Positions 12,002 to 25,223 of a stretch of 64,000 nucleotides of DNA are shown here, in pieces (the stretch's first letter is position 1; every line of letters begins with the position of its first letter). The DNA is taken from the NCBI GenBank assembly GCA_003254885.1, contig QANT01000313.1:1-64000 (forward strand). The letters are read 5' to 3'. A model generated the notes under the pieces. That model was not told the DNA's origin and made no database searches. It worked only from the letters and a program-made list of their open reading frames with translations. Made by a program: the position numbers and the translations under genes. The DNA is from Purshia tridentata. Its lineage: Eukaryota > Streptophyta > Magnoliopsida > Rosales > Rosaceae.

Positions 12002-13774
12002 TCAGAAAAGTGCCCACCATCTCCTGCTTCTGTTCTCCCTGTGGTTGGCTGAGGTGCCAGCAACATGACTCCGGCGTTGGCCCTGATCACTGAAGTTGCG
12101 CTGTCCTGCCAGACCACCTCTTTCCATTAGGGGACTGCCTAGCCACAACACAAGAACAATGCCCATGAGACTGACAATTGGAGCAGCAGCAAGAAGAAAC
12201 CATCTCCCCCGGCTGTTTTCTCCATTGGAGCTATTAGTGACCGGCCCCCTACCTGGTACGGACCTCTGCTCGATTCTACTTTCATGAAAATCATGCTCTT
12301 CATCTTCTTCAGCTCTATTGGGAACAACAAAGGAACTGTCCCCACTCGCATTCTGCTGCCGGACATTGTGGATCTCCACTCTACGACTAAAGTTCTGCTT
12401 CCCCTCTTCATAGTCTATGTCATCAGTTGGTAGCTCATGTCGACAAAGGGGGCAAGAATTTCTTGCACTCAACCATGGCAGAATACAGTAAGGGTGATAC
12501 AGGTGAAAGCAGGGAAGCTGATTTACTTCAGTGCCAATAGGCATTACATCTTTGCAAATTGCGCAGGCTAAGCCATCATGGTTCCCGTGTTCCTCATTAA
12601 TAACAAGACGAGGCAGATTCTTCACAAAGGACACAGCAGTAGGAGGTGCTCCTCGTCTTAAGCTGTCAGCCTCAGCAAGATGCTCGAGCAATTCTTCAAA
12701 GCCTCCTGCATCAAGATAATCACCAGAATTTCCAACATAAGGCTGAAACTCTGCGTCCTCCAAGTTAGGAAAAATGTTACGGGTATAAATTTGACTCCTT
12801 TCCCTCATTCTCCAACGAATCAGACCCTCAGATTCAGGAGAATATATATGTTGGCGCCAATTGACACGGGAGTTACTTCCGCTGGGACTCGAAATTAAAA
12901 GATTTCGAAGTTGACCTGTGGCTTCTGTAGATATAACTATGTTTTCCTCAGCATCAAGTTCCCATTCATCATCTTCTTCATCCCCCTCATCATCATCATC
13001 ATCGTCGTCATCACCATCATCATCTTCTTCTTCTTGTACAGGGTCATCTGAGTTCCATTGGTCGAGACCAGCATGCATTGGATCAATGTCAGTATCACTA
13101 TCAAAAGCACTTCCACCATCTTGTTGAATAAATGTATCTGTATCCAGGAAACCATGCAGGTCTACAGAAGCATCAGAGTCCCCTCCATATGCACTAAACG
13201 AAATGGCATCACTCTCACCATGAAATACCCTGTACCGACCAAAACTGAGATTTGATTCACTCTCCCCATAGAGAGAATCCACATTATCAAAACCATCACT
13301 TTCAGTATCAGAGGGTACCCGTCGCCATCTTCTAGACCCACTTGGCGTAGTACGGGAACTTGTACGCTGCGATATCCTAGCAGCAGAGTCACCATCTACA
13401 GGTTGATCCTCAAGCCCAGAGCCAGGAGATTGGTTATGCCTCACCAGATTAATCATATGCGAGAATTGTTGTGAGAAAATATTCTCAAGTGACTCCGAAC
13501 TGCTGTACCTAGCTCTTCTTCTTGTAGACGACCTCCTCTGATAAGAATCATGTGTGGGGGTACCAAGATCTTCAAGGTACAAAAATTTACAGTCCCCACA
13601 TATGCTGATAGTTTCAAGATCTCCGGTTCCCTCATTTTCGGGTGAAAGGATCCTTAGGCATAGAGCACATGTTGCAGGCTGTGAAGAATGGTCACCTACC
13701 ATACCACCATCCACATGACTGTGGACAGTGGACTGAGGCAACTCTTCTGAGAATCTTTGCGACGCTGCATCCAT
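12002..13774 (-). CDS. RING-H2 E3 ubiquitin ligase with a C-terminal membrane helix
   Basis: The coding region is one uninterrupted exon of 590 aa. Domains in order: a C-x2-C ... C-x2-C zinc-ribbon-like motif near residues 37-62 (CALC, then ICGDC); a long Ser/Asp-rich disordered region; a nearly pure Asp/Glu run near residues 246-270; a RING-H2 domain near residues 403-444 (CAIC, CFHLYHPYC, CPLC); and one hydrophobic helix near residues 523-545. The RING-H2 recruits an E2 and ubiquitinates substrates. The layout (N-terminal zinc finger plus late RING) resembles the plant CIP8/RING1-like group, while the terminal helix suggests membrane anchoring. From memory it may correspond to At5g01980. 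A 5'-UTR intron is likely: a TTTATAG/G acceptor lies just upstream of the ATG and the leader probably begins near 14,460-14,740. The acidic run comes from a (GAT)n-like microsatellite and may vary in length. Confidence 0.88.
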   Translation of the reverse strand: MDAASQRFSEELPQSTVHSHVDGGMVGDHSSQPATCALCLRILSPENEGTGDLETISICGDCKFLYLEDLGTPTHDSYQRRSSTRRRARYSSSESLENIFSQQFSHMINLVRHNQSPGSGLEDQPVDGDSAARISQRTSSRTTPSGSRRWRRVPSDTESDGFDNVDSLYGESESNLSFGRYRVFHGESDAISFSAYGGDSDASVDLHGFLDTDTFIQQDGGSAFDSDTDIDPMHAGLDQWNSDDPVQEEEDDDGDDDDDDDDEGDEEDDEWELDAEENIVISTEATGQLRNLLISSPSGSNSRVNWRQHIYSPESEGLIRWRMRERSQIYTRNIFPNLEDAEFQPYVGNSGDYLDAGGFEELLEHLAEADSLRRGAPPTAVSFVKNLPRLVINEEHGNHDGLACAICKDVMPIGTEVNQLPCFHLYHPYCILPWLSARNSCPLCRHELPTDDIDYEEGKQNFSRRVEIHNVRQQNASGDSSFVVPNRAEEDEEHDFHESRIEQRSVPGRGPVTNSSNGENSRGRWFLLAAAPIVSLMGIVLVLWLGSPLMERGGLAGQRNFSDQGQRRSHVAGTSANHRENRSRRWWALF

Positions 13775-14740
13775 TTGTAACCTATAAACAGCACAACATT
13801 AAAAACGATGGAAATAAGCAAAGTTCTGCTGGAAATATAGAGGATGATTCAGGAAAACATGCAGACAAAGGACAAGGGCTAAGTGATAACGCTGCAAACT
13901 TTAAACCATAATGAATGTGAATTTAAATTACTCAAACAATTTTAGCTAATAGCCACAAAAAAAAATAAAAATTAACAAGCTTAAATCCAGAATTTTGGGA
14001 GAATTGATTTCACATTGCACACCGGTGGATAGATTGGTTCGATTCCCCATTCAACAATTCCACAAACTGAATAGCATGAATAACAGTAAATTTTAATACC
14101 AGTATAAGAATTTTGCTTTCCAAAATAAAGCCAGCATTTTTATGACAAAAGCCTAGAAAGCAGTAGAAATCAATGTCGGGCTGATATGAACATGTAAGCA
14201 CTCAGCATATGTCGGTATCCAGCTTCTTATTCAATAAGAAGTGTCTTTCTTTCTTGTAAAAACATATACCCATTTTGCCCTTTGCATCTGAAATCCCATT
14301 TTTGGGCACCCACAACACAATGGCAGCAAGTGATGACTAATGGTTGTAAGAAATTCGAACCATAACACTGTAAAGGAGGTGAATTGCAAAGCATAAACGA
14401 AAACATCCCCAAATTACAATCTATGTTAGCACAAAATGAAAGTCTTCAAGGGTTTGGAGTAATTACCCGAGACAGAAAATTCAAAGCGAATTGCTGCGAT
14501 CTTTGAAAGTCCAAAAGCTCCGATCATTCGGCCATGAGCTTCAAGATTACACAAAAGCAACGATCTGATAAAAATAAATTAAAAAAAAAAAGATTTCTGA
14601 AGAAGATGAAGAGAAATTAACGTGAGTGTTGGGCAAGGAAAGAGAAGACAAGACCTCTTCAACTTCAGTCAGTCGTTGGAGAGGGTATTGGAGAAAGAGA
14701 TGTTCGCAACTCGTGAGTCGAGTTGAGTGTGTGTGCGCGC

Positions 14741-16456
14741 CACGATGCACTTGGCATTCAATTACGACCGTTAATCTAATTTAATCTTATCAACCTACCC
14801 TTACGCGCTACCAGTAGGCGCGTCTAAATTATGAGTTTATGACCTACAACCATCACCACCGTACAGACAACTTGGGCCTACGCGTATGCTTTATCTTTAT
14901 GGTTCTCCAATTGGGTTTGGAGGGATTTTGGGCCATCGAATATCAACCTCACTAAAATGGCCTTTAGGGAGTGGGCCCCACCTTGGCCATTTTTATGAAA
15001 ATACACGCTAGCAACCCACAATACCAAATGTATTATAATATAATAATAACATTTAGTTAGCTTATCTGTATACCTTCTCCATTCGTCTTCTTTACAGAAC
15101 ATCTAATTAATTATTTTCATTTTATAATTTATTTTCATGATTGAAATGGTTTGTATTTTGGATAATTATTACTAAATCAAAAATCGTTTGATCATTTAAT
15201 TTTTATAAATAAATTAACGATAAATTAAATTATTACTAAAACAAATGTTTATTTAATCATGATTACATAATTAAACGATTTTTGAAATGGTTGATTTTTT
15301 ACAGAAATGATTTTCATAATTAAATTTAAAAAATGAATAGTTTCAATCATAAATTTACATTGTAAAATAAGAATAATAATAAAAAATCGGTGAAAAAGGT
15401 GAATTAAAGAAGGTGGATAACATTTTCCAAGATATTTATTACTCCAATTATCCAAATAGAAAAGGTCTCATTCCTTTTTCTTATGACTCAAATATAATAA
15501 TACAGAGGCCTTCTTTAATACGAGATGCATATGCATGATGTAAAAGAGCGTTCGAACGCTCATTTTTCAAACATTCTCTCACAAGTTCATCCAAGATAAA
15601 AACAAATTATGGGTTAGATAGAAAAACCAAAGAAGACCATCTAGTTTTACAGACTTGTAGCTCAAAAGGGCAAAAGGCCTCTCAAACTTCATAGGTGCCT
15701 CCTGGGCTTGTACAGTAGATTTCCCAAGTCAGTGTCCTCTATTCCAGCCCAATCTATAGAGTGTTTATACACGCTCTGTGTCTGTGAACAGCGCGTGGTT
15801 GTACCTGAAATGTAGAGACAGCTGCCTTCCTTTAGAACGGTGTGTCGCAAAACAGGGTACAATACTACAATGCAGCCTTGAGCCCTCCTCTTTCAAATCA
15901 ATCTGATGTAAATAATATGACGTAACCTCGTGGGGTTGTGCTTGCAGACTGTAGAGTCTATACTGGGATGGTGCTACCCTCAGACCTCAGTCCTCAGTCC
16001 TCACTCCTCAGTCCTTGCTTATTTGACCATATTTCCAATTCAATGCTTTTCAGTTAATCATTATTATTATATTTATTTACAATATTACAAGGAGATCACA
16101 TCAACAAAATATTAATGTGTTTTATGGCTGGTAGCCTGGAATGGAATACAATATCAAGCAAAAAGAGAAGAGCAAATATGGGTTTAATGTTTTTACCTCA
16201 TCTGAAATATCCACCTCTCATAAAAAGAAACAATTAATCCCTTTCCAAAGCTGTGTCTGATTCTAATCTTCCCTATGTAGTTGTATAAGTTAACCCTCTG
16301 CCACACTCACATTTTTCACTGCATTTTCACTCTACTCAGTACTCCTCTTCTATAAGGCTATGGAAATATAGAATTACCTGGTCAGACACACCACAACACC
16401 ACCACCCCCCCCCCCCCTCCCCCAAAGTAGGAGTAGCTAGGACAGTGTTTGTGAGA
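14741..16456. other. Divergent intergenic region upstream of RING-H2 and bromodomain genes
   Basis: AT-rich DNA between two divergently transcribed genes, presumably carrying both promoters. A C14-type homopolymer run lies near 16,404-16,420. No gene was recognised. Confidence 0.45.
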
Positions 16457-19400
16457 ATGTCCAGGTGGGTTTTTGTTCATGTTTTCAAAAATGTGCGAGT
16501 ATGTATGAAATTTCTTTAACTTTTAACAATGTGGGCTTTTTCATTTGGTTGTCAACTGTGTGTAGTAAAAAATTAGACAAGTCAAAATGGAAGGAGGGGC
16601 ACAGGAGGAGCCCGCGAATCTCTGCTTTGGAAGCGTGGAAGGCCCAGCCGTCGAGACGCGTGGGTGTCACAGCTGGTACAAGTAGCAGTAGTGCACAGCA
16701 AATGAAGCGCCACTTGGGTAACGCTCAGGGACCAGCTTTCCGGACAAGGGACAGAAAGAAGAGAAAACTCATACCTGTTGAAGAAGTTGCTGTTACTGCC
16801 CGTTCACCCCCACCAAACCAGGAAAGTTGCTTCTTTTTGTTCATTTGCACACGTGTGTGTGTGTGACATTATCTTCTTACACTATAAAGGGCTTCTGTTA
16901 ATTTTATTAAGTCCCCAATTTCCCAATTAATGTGTCATGCAGGGTCAAGAGGAAACCAGTCATGAAGATCACCAAACTAATAGTGGTGACCCTCTTTCGC
17001 ACCATAAATGACCTTTTATATTTCAATGACAATGCTGTGGTAACGTGCAGTCTATTTGTTTTTCTACCAGATCAACAGCCTGTGCAAGGTAAAGATGGCC
17101 CAGAACCTGGTGCTCATGCTACCTACACTGGTTAGCTTCATTTCTTCACTGTGACGTCTCATTGTTTTCTGCTCCTTTATGAATTACAACAAAAATGAAT
17201 TTCATCCTAACCTAGTGCTTCGTTAGATCAACCATCCACAGTTATATCTACAATCCGATTGCCTGAAAAGCGCATACTTGAGCTTGTCCTTGACATATTA
17301 CAGAGGTGGGTACTAACTGAAAGCTTTTTTTCATATGGCAAATAGCATATGCATTTTAAGTACCTTATTAAAAATTTTCATCATTGTGCTGATATTACAT
17401 ATTATTGAAAAATTACAGGAGAGATACCTATGAAATATTTGCTGAACCAGTTGACCCCAATGAGGTGCATATTATTATTTAATATTTGAACGTTTTCTTT
17501 TTCTTTTCTCAGTCATGATTATAAATTTTTCTGCTTTTTTTATAAGGTTGAAGATTACTATGAAATCATCGAAGAGCCTATGGATTTTGGGACTATGAGG
17601 GCTAAACTTCATGAAGGAATGTATAAAACCCTTGAAAAATTTGAGGTCTGCTACTCTCTCAAAAATTAGTTCTATTCTAAATGAAAATTGCCTTTTTTCA
17701 CCAAAAACCAACCAATACCTGAACTATTTGCTTGAATGCACTATAAAAGTATGTCATGTTTAACCCTGTCTCAACTGGGGGACACATGTCTTATTAATTG
17801 CCCTCTCATTGAACTCAAATTGATAGTAATGTAAGTTTCCTAGTATTTCTGACTCTATTATTTAATTTTCTCCTCTCCTAGGCATTTTTTCTCTGTATGC
17901 ACCATAGTGGCAAGTTCGAAGTTCATCAAGTTTTTGGATGATCAACATGCTGCATAATCTATTTAACATGTCGTACATGTCATATAACCTTACGAATTTC
18001 TAATATTTGGAATAGAACTTATTCTTTTTCTCACATAACATCAAGATTCAACTTGTATATATGTATATCCAACTGTTTAATATGTCTCACATGTCAGATA
18101 ACCTTAGGAATTTCTAATACTCCTGATCCAAAAACATGGATCAGTTCAAAAGCTAATTTAGTTAAAAAATTATTAAAGCTATGTCTTTGGCTGTTTGGAG
18201 TATTCGTTATTTATACATTATCTAATTGACATCTGACGGGTAATTAATGAACTGTTTGCAGCATGATGCATTTCTAATAACAGAAAATGCAATGCATTTT
18301 AATTCTTCAGCTACCATTTATTTTAGACAGGTATGCTAATTTGCTAATTGAACCTCTGCATAATTTTCAGAAAGTTTTAATCTCAATTCTCCAACTGAAA
18401 AATCTACATTTGCTCCATCGGCTGAATAAAAACTCTTGGTTTTACAGGCTCGTGTCATACATGAACTAACTAAGAAGGTATTTCATGTTTTGAAAACCTA
18501 TCCTGAGAACTTTGAATTAGAATTCTCAGATTCGAGACAAAGAATTGGTAGGAGGGCCCAAGGTGAAGCTGGGAAGTCAGCTTCTAGCTCATGTCCGAAA
18601 ATTGCTACAAATATGAAATCCCTTAGCATGAAGATTGCTGAATCATCAAAAGCTATGGCATGCTCATTTAGTGGTTCATCAAATATCAGGAGAAGCCAAG
18701 TTAAAACTGGGTGCTCTGGCATTGATGAAAGAGAGCACAAAGTTCTTGGTAAGAAAATATAATCCATTATTTTACAGGCCCAGATTCCTTTTATCCGTTG
18801 TCCTAACTAATTCTCACACCTCATTCAAGGTTTAGGACCTTACTTGAACTTTGTTTGTGTTTGTTAATAGGTATTAAAGATGGTAGAAGATCTAGATCCT
18901 TTCAAGCAGATCAACACTGTACATATAGACCTTGGATATCCTTCCTCAATGAGAATGAGTCAATTGCTTTGACAATTTCTAGTAATGTAAAACAACTTGA
19001 GCATGTAAGTCTTCTTTGCTTTTTGTTGTGTTCTAAATATACACCCTCATATTAGACCAAAAAAAAAAATATATATACACACCCTCATATGCAGTGTGTG
19101 AAATACATGACACCAGTGATACGGACAGCACGTATTTCCCAATAACCAGGTGGTACATGAACTATGGATTATGGTTTTTGTTCTTTGGATCACGCCCTAT
19201 GGTATCTAAAGTGCACATTTTCTTTATTTTGTGCTGTCCCTCTGCAAATGAATGGATCCTTGAATTAATGATCACAACCTTTATATATGCAATATGGCCT
19301 TTTCTGTCCTATCATAATCCACCATGTGTGGGTGTGTGTTTAGTTGCCTAGTTCAAGAATCAGCAAACCTTATCCAAATCACTTGGCCTTGATAACTTGA

Positions 19401-20429
19401 TGTCGAATTTCATTTATGTATCAGGACTGATGTCACAAAATCTACCATGAGAATAGTCAATTTTCTATGTAGGTGAATCAGCAGGATATTGGTTACAGAG
19501 AAAGCTTGATGTTGTTTGTTAAAGACTTAGGACCAACAGCTCAGATGATTGCCAGAAAGAAGCTACTTGGATGGTTCCAACTGCAAAAAAGTGCCTCTAC
19601 CCAATGGGCACCAAGTACTCTGAATACTGTGTTCACTGCACCACCATCTCAAAATTTCCGGGACAAGATTCATGTGCATCCTACTGTTATTAAGAAGAGC
19701 ACTGGTGACAGTTTGCATTCCTGGGATGCTAACAAAGGAGAAAAGGGATCTTTAGGTGATGAAATGGGTATCCAAAGTGCTACAGTTGAAGTGTCATCTA
19801 GTGGTGAAAGAAAGAATTCACATGGTACATTGGGAGGTGAAGTTCACTCCAGTGAATTTCATCAGAATCGAAGAAGTATGATTCAGTTGGATTCAAATTC
19901 CTTCAAATCTAATGCTGGAGACCAGGGTTTCTCAGTTTCTGGGTTCAAAAGCACTGGCAACAAGTCAACAGCAATGATACTGAACCAAGGGAATTTGGGG
20001 AATGAAGCACAACCCATGGAGTCACCTTCAGAGTATTCTCACTCAAAGTTGTTGCAACACAGATTTAGAAACATGGGCATTCCAAGTTTTAGTCAAATTA
20101 AGAGCTCCACACATAAATTGCTTCCAGTGCATTTAGGAGGAGATGATAAACAAAAAACCGCTCAAGGTCCAAGTCATGCAATCAGCAGCTCGTCTGAGAC
20201 AAGCCAAGTGCCAAAACCAGACCAAGACATGCAACCGCATCGCCAGTTCACATTCGATCTGCCATATTTGAGAGCCCAACTTGGTAAGATAAATTCTTCA
20301 GGACCGGACAGATTCATTCAGAACGGTTCAGGTTCTGAGCTCATGGCCTTTTCTGATCAAAAGAGTACTTATCAGAGAGCTTTCGACCTATGCCCACCAC
20401 ATGCAGCTGAGAAATCAGCCTTATGGTGA
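16457..20429 (+). CDS. Bromodomain protein (chromatin acetyl-lysine reader)
   Basis: Eleven exons give a 682-aa frame: 16457-16464, 16566-16825, 16950-16985, 17071-17130, 17227-17305, 17419-17464, 17547-17645, 18262-18330, 18448-18748, 18871-19004 and 19473-20429. The first coding exon holds only 8 nt (ATGTCCAG) and joins a Lys/Arg-rich N-terminus (SKKLDKSKWKEGHRRSPRIS). The exon 2/3 junction is the least certain: I chose the acceptor that keeps the frame open. The bromodomain spans about residues 130-235: RLPEKRILELVLDILQR, the EEPMDFGTM motif of the ZA loop, and NAMHFN, whose last Asn (about 210) is the acetyl-lysine contact. The long last exon encodes a Ser/Gln-rich tail ending in a plant-conserved-looking FDLPYLRAQLGK motif. 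This matches the plant single-bromodomain proteins related to BRD7/BRD9; complex membership (for example SWI/SNF) is inferred only. Confidence 0.85.
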
Positions 20430-21405
20430 TCACCAACAACAATACTCAGTATACTGATTTAGCTCTTCAACTGTGAGAAAGGGACTGAAGTCCTAAAACA
20501 AAAGAAATATTGAACATTCATTGTCAAAGAGTTACTGATATGTTTTTTCACCTTTATTGTTAAATCCATTAATCTGTCAAAACACACTTTATAGAGAAGA
20601 GAATCATTTTGGGCTTTTGGCTGGGTCGCTGTGTCTGAAAGTTTGTCGTAAAAAGATGTGCATGTCTTTGAGTGTGACCTGTCATATATACGAATCACTC
20701 ACACAAAGAGATTGGGTGGCATTACCATTACTTGTACACAAAGCAATTAGCTAGCTTGGTCCGAGGGAATCACAATGTACATATAATCAATAAATTATAA
20801 ACCATAGATTAAACAAAAAATGAAAATGGTTCACACGTCAACAACTCTCCAAAGGGGTCCGGTTGATAAAGTGCTTTTACAATTTAATTACATGGGCCAG
20901 TTCCATAACCCACCCCCACCCCAATGTTCATGGACAACACAACATGTTTACATGACCCACCTTATGACCTTAATTATTAATAAACATTTATTGTGTAATA
21001 AAGTCCTTGCCTTGGTTGGATGGATTTTTTTGAATTTTTTTAAGGAAATGAAAATCCAAGGGCAGAGAATAAGGAAGGATCAGAACAGTTGTTAGAGAAT
21101 AGAATATTACTATTATATATATAGCCAGCGCTGGCGCTATTATTTTTCTGTTTCTGCGGCTTCCATTTCATTCGCTTCATTCATTCATTCATATTTCCGT
21201 TTTTTGCTTTCGAAGAAAACGCGGAAGAGTTCGTTAGGCCAACCCAAAATCCAACCAAACAGCGGTTGCCTGCAAAACGCTTCCTCCTTCGTCGTCGTTT
21301 TGATCGCCGGTCACGGAAGCGATTCATTCATTCATTCAGTGGTTGCGTTTTTTGAATAAACGATAAAGAGCCAAAACACAGAGAGACAGAGAGAGAGAGA
21401 GAGAG
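20430..21405. other. Intergenic region with 5' leader of the coiled-coil gene
   Basis: It holds the bromodomain gene's 3' UTR and, from about 21,110, a TATA-like AT run (TATTATATATATAG) followed by a pyrimidine-rich leader that ends in a (GA)n microsatellite directly abutting the next start codon. CATT-CATT repeats lie in the leader. Confidence 0.5.
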
Positions 21406-23722
21406 ATGGCGTACAGGAGAAGACAGGGGATGTCGAGAGCGTCCACCTTCAAAGAGGAGATCGTTCATCGCCCACCTGACGACAACTCTGCATCGTCTTC
21501 AGCTTCACTTCTGCAATCTTCCAAAACTTTCTCTGCTTCCTCGTCTCTCGCGGCTCAGGCCATTCGCGCCTCCGCGCTTTCCCACGAACGCAGCCGATCC
21601 AAGGTTTTCCCTGAATTCTTGATCTTGTTTTTTTTCTCTGTACATTTGATTATGATCTCTCTGATCTGATTTGATGATCTAGGTTCGTTTATTTTCAATG
21701 AATTGTGTGACCCTGTTTTGGGTTCTTCGTGAAAATGAATTGACTCTGTTCTGAGATGATTTGCCTATAAATATAATAATGCAGGACTTTACTGCGTACG
21801 ACGATTCATCCACAAAATCTGGGTTTTGGGGTGTTCTGGCTCGCAAAGCCAAAGCCATTCTTGACGAGGATGGTGTAGCCGAACAAGCTGATATGCCTGG
21901 AGAGATCAGATCACAGTCCTCCTATGACTCCAGTGGCTCCCAGGTGAGACCCTCCAACTTCATATTTGTATGCATATTCAGTGAAATTGGTTTCCAAGTT
22001 TCTAACTTTGTAGACATATACAATCATCTCATCATGCACTATATAACTTTTCATTGCCCAGCTTTCTTATTCAATTTTTTGGAGACAGTTCCAGCAACCA
22101 TATCAATCATCTGACAGCTCAAGCAGAATGGAAAATCCCAAATTCCGAAAGGGCTTGGATGCAATCACAACTTCCCTTAATAATCTCGGTGACACTTTTG
22201 AGAAGGCTTTCGAGGTAAAATGCTAATCCTTGCTTGCTATTTGTAAATTAAAAATGGTGTGTTTTCTTCAATTTATATGCCATGTTCAGTACTTTAGGAA
22301 ACAACATTGTATTCATGATAATGTTATTTGTGTTGTCGTTTTTGCTTTTCAGGAAGGTCGTACGATGGTGGAGAGTAAGACTGCCGACATCAAGCTGCAA
22401 ATGAAACGAAGAGGAGACCATCCTGAGGCACAAAATCAAGCTTCTTTTGGTGCGAACCAGAACAATTCATGGCAGCAGCCTAAGACTCAAACCAACCATG
22501 ACAATCAACTCAAGGCATCTCGCGACGTAAGGTGGCAATTATGTAATTGTGTGACTGGTTCATGCTGTTAAAAGTAGAGAATCTTAATGGGTCTGATTGA
22601 AATCATTGAATCATAATGACTGGTCAGTCTGTCACTTGATTCAAACATTACAAATTTCAGTGCATGCATCAAACTTTACAGCATGAATGAAATTCACAGC
22701 AAAGGGGTTTGATAGGATACTCTTTAGACTTGCATTACATAAATTGAACTCCTTTATCAATTATGCATGTGAGATTAGAAAAATTGATGTATATGTTGAT
22801 GATGGGTCTGAATCTCATCCTCGGTTTTCATTTGGGATTTATTTAGATTTCACTTAAGCCAGTGGAATGCATAACAGGTTGCAATGGCAACGGCTGCCAA
22901 AGCAAAACTACTTCTTCGGGAGCTGAAAACCGTTAAAGCAGATCTGGCTTTTGCAAAGGAACGATGTTCTCAACTAGAAGAAGAAAATAAGCACCTTCGC
23001 GAGAATCGTGACAAGGGAAACCACAAGGCAGATGATGACTTGGTATGTGTACTGTTTTCCTTTTTCTTTTCTTTTTTTTCAGTCTTTGTTGTGCTGTGTT
23101 AAGGATCCTAAACTAGGACTGGTGCATTATCTGCTTATTTGTTTATAATGTTGCGTACAATTTCTTCAGGGTACTTGCAAATATATGAATTTATTAATTT
23201 ATTGTTCCTAACATGTTTATAATGTGATATTAGATCCGGCTTCAATTGGAGACACTTCTGGCTGAGAAGGCTCGATTAGCTAATGAGAATTCAGTTTATG
23301 CACGCGAGAATCGGTTCCTGAGGGAAATTGTTGAATACCACCAACTCACTATGCAGGATGTTGTGTATTTAGGCGACGAAGAAGTTTCAGAAGTATACCC
23401 CTTAACCAGTCCCACTGGGGTCTCCAGGATGCTCTCCATTTCCCCAGGCTCATCACCACCCCCAACCCCACCTCCAGAGGACCTTTCACCTGTAACAACA
23501 CCAACTAAGGAAATGCTTCCTGTCCTCACCCACAACCCACAAGAAAATAAAGATGTATATGCAAATGATGTCACACCAAATTCAGATGTCTCAGTTCCTC
23601 AGAAAGAAGATGTTAAAAAACCTTCTTTAGCAGAAGATGCTAAAACACCTTCTGTAGAAGAAGATGCTAAAACACCTCCTGTAGCAGAAGATACTAAAAG
23701 ACCCCCTGCATCTTCTGCCTAA
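21406..23722 (+). CDS. Plant coiled-coil protein of unknown function
   Basis: Six exons join in frame: 21406-21603, 21785-21943, 22089-22214, 22353-22526, 22878-23042 and 23234-23722, giving 436 aa. The N-terminus is Ser-rich and disordered. A conserved block [16 protein letters not shown] lies near residue 75. A coiled coil spans roughly residues 222-310 ([20 protein letters not shown], then heptads such as [11 protein letters not shown]), broken by an exon junction. The C-terminus is Pro/Ser/Thr-rich and ends in four approximate decapeptide repeats around the core EDAKTP (last 45 residues). No enzyme motif, signal peptide or membrane helix is visible. From memory this may be the At5g01970 counterpart, which would fit the neighbouring RING and PILS genes; function is unknown. 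Confidence 0.82.
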
Positions 23723-25223
23723 GCAGCATTGTTCTTTTTTCTTTTTTTCTTCTTAAAGATTAGTGTAGCATTTGTTCTCTTTTTTTCTTCTTCCTTTTTT
23801 CTCTTGGAGAGGGGAAGAGGGGGTGGAAGATATTCTTCTGCCTGAAATATTTATTAATCTGTGGATGTAATATTCTTTTGCTTGAGGTTGGGTTGTTTCC
23901 AATGGCTTGTGTACCTTAGTACAAGATCATCAAATATTGTCCATGTCTTCCTTGTACAACCAGTGCACGATTTTTGTTCCGAGTGTCAGAATTCTTATTT
24001 GATTTGTAGTTATTGTTCTAAATAATGTCGGTTCTTTTCCTTTGCTACAATACAAAATTCTAGCTCCTCTGGCTAACCTTGGTTTGCTTTCTTAATGGTA
24101 AAGACGATGACATGAAGGTCTTTAGAAACACTTCATATTCTGTGTCGAACCTGTGCGGTTCGTCAACTTGGCATGTGCTGCAATTATTCAGACAGAAATC
24201 TTTGATTGATATTATTTCGTGGAGGAGAAGAATCTATAAATTTATAACAAATGAGAAGGTACCGATGACAAAGGTAGAAAATAAGGGATATGTGGATTTC
24301 CTTCACTACATCAAACATGCTACAAAGAAATTAATGGTGATCAACTAATCACAATGCAAACTTACAAAAGAAAGGTTGCTAGCTGAAAATATTTACAGTT
24401 CCGGAAAATTATGGGGCAGTTTCATCTCCTTTCAGCTCAACTCGGGTTCAGTGAGCAGTCACAGAGATCCAGAAAATCCCATATCACTGATGAATGCTAA
24501 CAATCGCTTTAACCCATAGATTGTCATTGACAGTTTAGAAAGAAGCCGCAAATAAGGTTTTGGGTTAGTCCAAGCGGTGATGGAGAGTACGAGTATTGAC
24601 TAAGATTTTTTTTTTTTTTTTTTTGGCCTCGAGAATTGATTTAAGTTTAGAATAGATCAATAGGTCAATGAAATCTTGCAACGTAAAGACCCGGGAATTC
24701 AATCAATTTACAAAATTTTGCAACTGAAATGACTGATTAATATGCTTATAATAAGCACATCAAGTTGTTCTTTTTGGGTTGAAAAGGGTTCGAAACTCTC
24801 TTCAGCCATTTAGAATCAAGTAAAATTTTCATGTAATGGGAGATATACTTGTGATAGATAAGTTTTTTTCTTTAGAATTAGAGATTCAGAGAATTATAAA
24901 TTTGTAATTCTTTGTGTTCCTTTCTAATATATCTTCAAGCCTGAATGAATTAAAATTCAAACATCCCACTATAAACATTGTAATTGATCGAAAGAATACA
25001 TTGAACAAACTTGGAATTAATTAACATTAATTCACATCAGATATGCATGCATTTATGTTCATCCACAACCAGCAAGAAATGGGAGAGAGAGAGATGAAAT
25101 TTTGCAACGATTGAACCAGTCATTTCATTTCAGATGTGCTGAAAGCACCTCAAGTGCTAGCCTGCCGATCTATTTCACATACGATTTTGCCTCCCTTCTA
25201 TATGAACATTTCCCCCAGGCACG
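23723..25223. other. Intergenic region
   Basis: It contains the 3' UTR of the coiled-coil gene (T-rich runs near 23,730-23,820), a T18 run near 24,607 and AT-rich DNA. The 89-codon frame at 24079-24348 has no recognisable features. No gene is supported. Confidence 0.45.

Noticed and set aside
12918-13127. Ser-rich plus-strand frame opposite the RING-H2 gene
   Set aside because: It is the antisense of the Asp/Glu-coding triplet repeat; it has no independent coding features.
14025-14060. B-box-like GGTTCGATTCCCC suggesting a tRNA gene or SINE in the RING-H2 leader intron
   Set aside because: No cloverleaf arms pair around it and no A box lies at the expected distance.
24079-24348. 89-codon frame after the coiled-coil gene
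   Set aside because: No promoter-like context, no recognisable domain, and a composition typical of AT-rich intergenic DNA.
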